This document shows, piece after piece, positions 61,780 to 64,000 of a stretch of 64,000 bases of DNA; position 1 is the first letter of the stretch; each line of letters begins with the position of its first letter. The stretch comes from Anaerolineales bacterium (GTDB taxonomy: Bacteria; Chloroflexota; Anaerolineae; Anaerolineales; Villigracilaceae): assembly GCA_030834895.1 (NCBI GenBank), contig JAUQXA010000018.1:413964-477963 (forward strand), written 5' to 3'. The notes below the pieces were generated by a model. The model saw only the letters and a program-made list of their open reading frames with translations. It was not told the DNA's origin and did no database searches. The position numbers and the translations under genes were made by a program.

Positions 61780-64000
61780 ATGAATACTAAACCCTTTCAA
61801 CAAGCATTAAAACTGTTCTTTGCCTTCGCTCTGATCGTGGGATTGTTTGTGTCCGCAAGCCCGACTTCGGCATTGCCACAAAAGGCTGCGCCTGCGGCGG
61901 ATATAACCCCTGTTACCCCTGATGATACTAATTATGCCAGCCAGTGGAATCTTTCTGATACCTATGGGATCAATGCGCCTATGGCATGGGGCGTCACAAC
62001 CGGGTCATCGAGTACTGTTGTGGCGGTTCTTGATACGGGCATTACAACCCACGAGGATATTGCTTTACCCCCCCGCCTCCTGCCGGGGTATGATTTTGTC
62101 AGTGGCAATGCTACCAGGGATAATGACCGCGAAGCGGAAGGAGAAGGCGCCACAGGGCGTGACGACATTCCCTATGATCCGGGAGATTATGGTGGTTGTG
62201 GTGTAAGTACCTGGCAAGGCACGCATGTGACTGGGATCATTGGCGCAAAAAGTGACAATAATTTGGGCGTTGCCGGGATTAATTGGAATGCAAAGATCCT
62301 GCCTGTGCGCGTCATCGGTACCTGTGGCAGTGTGATCGCAGATGACATTATGGATGGCATGCTTTGGGCTGCCGACCTGCCTGTGGATGGTGTGGATAAC
62401 AGCCCGGTGGAAAATACGAACCCTGCCAATGTGATTCATGTCAGCGCGAGCGCTGCCGGGTCATGTACAGCCCTCTATCAAGGTGCTGTTACTTATCAAG
62501 CGGCGATTGATTCGATCATTGCCAAGGGAATCGTAATTGTGGCTGCGGCTGGCGACCAAAATTCAAGCTCGGTTGGCTTTCCAGCCAACTGTAACGGCGT
62601 CATTACCGTGGCGGCTACAGATAAATTCGGAAGTCGCGCAGATTACAGCAATTTCGGCACAGCGGTGGAAATCAGCGCTCCGGGCGGTGAAGTAGGACAA
62701 GATGGCGGTGTGCTTTCCACATCTGAAACCTCTGTTGAACTGCCAGAGAGCGGGGTCGATACTTATGCGGAAATGGATGGCACAGCCATGGCGGCGGCGC
62801 ATGTCAGCGGCGTGGTCTCCCTGATGTTTGACGTCAACTCATATATCACTCCAGCCCAGGTATCGACAATTCTGCAAAAAACCGTCCAAGCCTTTCCGGG
62901 TGGCAGTACCTGCTCCACATCGACCTGCGGCTGGGGAATTTTAAATGGCGGTGAGGCTGTCCGCTTTGCGGATATGCCGGATGTGATTGTCACTGATGTT
63001 GCCTTGTCTCCCAATACGCCATATTTTGGACAGGAATTTCTAGTGAAAGTCACAGTAAAAAATCAGGGCGGCTTAAATTTAAGTGGCACGAATAGCAGGG
63101 TCGCTTTACAGGTTTATGTTGACAGGGCCCCCGGCATTCCTGATGCGGACGGTTGTATTTATTTGAGCGGCATTGAAATTGATCAGGGTGAGTTTTATAG
63201 GAATGACTATATCAATTCCATTCCTTCAGGACAAACAGTCACTTTGCCTGTGATAATTAATAATTCATCGGATCCTTTACAACCGGAGAACTCGTGGACC
63301 GATCCGCTTTACACGGGGGACGCGCCTTCTTATGGGTATTATGGGGGAGTTGCGGAGCCTCTCCCATGGAGAGATGGCACGCATCAACTCTATGTCTATG
63401 CTGATGCGAATTGCTCGCTTCCTGAAAGCTTTGAGGACAATAATGCCTATTCTACTTATTTGACGGTCAATCCCTTCATCGAGGGTGCATTGCTCTACCC
63501 CAGGCAAGGTCAAAATATTGAGACAGATTCCATCCCGACTTTTAAGTGGAATAAGGTTATGGATGCGACCAAATACCATATCTACGTAAGCGGACCAAGC
63601 GGCAAGATTTTGGACCAATGGTATACCGCTTCACAGATATGCGACACCCTCAGCCCTACCTGTTCGGCAAATGGCGGCCCCAGCCTGTTTTTGAAGGCGG
63701 GAAACTACTATTGGATGATGCAGTATTATAAGGGAAGTACTAGCGTATGGTCTGAAAAAACATATTTTACGGTGGGACCAAAAGCAGTGAACTTGACATC
63801 GCCGGCGTCAGATGAGAATCTGACGGGCTACACGACGACATTTACCTGGGACAAGGATGCAACTGCGACCAGTTATCGGTTATATGTGTTGGGACCGGGA
63901 GGGGTGGTGGTGCTGGACAAGACGTCCACAGCGGCAAGCATTTGTAACGATACCACGTGTTCAGTGCAAAGTCCGACGTTGAAGGCTGGCAAACACACAT
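61780..64000 (+). CDS. Secreted subtilase-fold protein, catalytic Ser lost (partial)
   Basis: Open to the window end, so at least 740 residues. Signal peptide about 1-35 (FFAFALIVGLFVSASPTSA). Peptidase S8 domain: Asp85 (VAVLDTGIT) and His149 (GTHVTGIIGA) are intact, but the Ser block reads DGTAMAAAHVSGV with Ala336 where GTSMAxPHVxG has Ser, and Asp259 stands where the oxyanion Asn should be (AAAGDQN for AAGN). After it come a CARDB-like domain (PDVIVTDVALSPNTPYFGQE) and at least two Ig/Fn3-like repeats beginning FKWNKVMDATKYHIYV and FTWDKDATATSYRLYV. A non-proteolytic surface protein is likely. Continues past 64000. Confidence 0.85.
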   Translation, partial: MNTKPFQQALKLFFAFALIVGLFVSASPTSALPQKAAPAADITPVTPDDTNYASQWNLSDTYGINAPMAWGVTTGSSSTVVAVLDTGITTHEDIALPPRLLPGYDFVSGNATRDNDREAEGEGATGRDDIPYDPGDYGGCGVSTWQGTHVTGIIGAKSDNNLGVAGINWNAKILPVRVIGTCGSVIADDIMDGMLWAADLPVDGVDNSPVENTNPANVIHVSASAAGSCTALYQGAVTYQAAIDSIIAKGIVIVAAAGDQNSSSVGFPANCNGVITVAATDKFGSRADYSNFGTAVEISAPGGEVGQDGGVLSTSETSVELPESGVDTYAEMDGTAMAAAHVSGVVSLMFDVNSYITPAQVSTILQKTVQAFPGGSTCSTSTCGWGILNGGEAVRFADMPDVIVTDVALSPNTPYFGQEFLVKVTVKNQGGLNLSGTNSRVALQVYVDRAPGIPDADGCIYLSGIEIDQGEFYRNDYINSIPSGQTVTLPVIINNSSDPLQPENSWTDPLYTGDAPSYGYYGGVAEPLPWRDGTHQLYVYADANCSLPESFEDNNAYSTYLTVNPFIEGALLYPRQGQNIETDSIPTFKWNKVMDATKYHIYVSGPSGKILDQWYTASQICDTLSPTCSANGGPSLFLKAGNYYWMMQYYKGSTSVWSEKTYFTVGPKAVNLTSPASDENLTGYTTTFTWDKDATATSYRLYVLGPGGVVVLDKTSTAASICNDTTCSVQSPTLKAGKHT

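Overview
The window reads like a chromosomal segment of a Gram-indeterminate, respiring member of the Chloroflexota, most likely class Anaerolineae. This is an inference from gene content: a succinate:quinone reductase beside a Rieske/cytochrome b complex with a cytochrome-c fused subunit, lipoproteins and membrane proteins with Thr/Pro linkers, an rpoC gene with no rpoB in front of it, and a MutL-like ATPase embedded in a cluster of unknown membrane proteins. Coding density is high, and many starts are either 4-nt overlaps or lie 6-8 nt after a TATAAT-like box, which suggests frequent leaderless transcription.

Layout. 1-6620: phosphate uptake locus (end of pstA, pstB, arsenate reductase, phoU, a divergent second pstB, then pstS-pstC-pstA and a third pstB). 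6664-9679 (minus): FKBP isomerase and a bc/b6f-like complex (Rieske, cytochrome b, subunit IV fused to dihaem cytochrome c). 10097-13490: sdhCDAB. 13683-16162: PhzF-like protein and isocitrate dehydrogenase with a basic tail. 16450-20700: rpoC from its own promoter. 20791-24342: methyltransferase-like protein, polysaccharide deacetylase, small membrane protein, glgC. 24535-33257: eight tightly packed genes of unknown function (best candidate for an undescribed envelope system), ending in a protein with a LAGTG sorting-like signal. 33313-39869: molybdopterin-type oxidoreductase, CASTOR/POLLUX-like channel, RumA-type methyltransferase, two very small genes, a sortase and a zinc-finger/PP2C phosphatase. 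39918-43916: tRNA-Val, T-box leader plus thrS, NBR1-type lipoprotein, surE, tRNA-Arg. 44147-46892: infC-rpmI-rplT, macrodomain protein, SpoU-type methyltransferase. 46889-49829: an AT-rich orphan gene, DUF711 protein, two tandem ArsR-type regulators. 49957-51776: FmdB-like protein, gmk, rhomboid protease. 51819-55859: peptide-type ABC importer without ATPases, whose binding protein appears circularly permuted. 55882-61449: AmmeMemoRadiSam radical SAM enzyme, mobA, usp, cysteine-desulfurase-like enzyme, rfbB-rfbA. 61780-end: a secreted subtilase-fold protein, cut by the window, that has lost its catalytic serine.

Several families of short palindromic repeats are scattered between genes. Some serve as terminators, one sits inside the thrS T-box leader, and one appears to have been absorbed into a coding sequence.

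All calls come from reading the sequence and from remembered family features. No database search was run.
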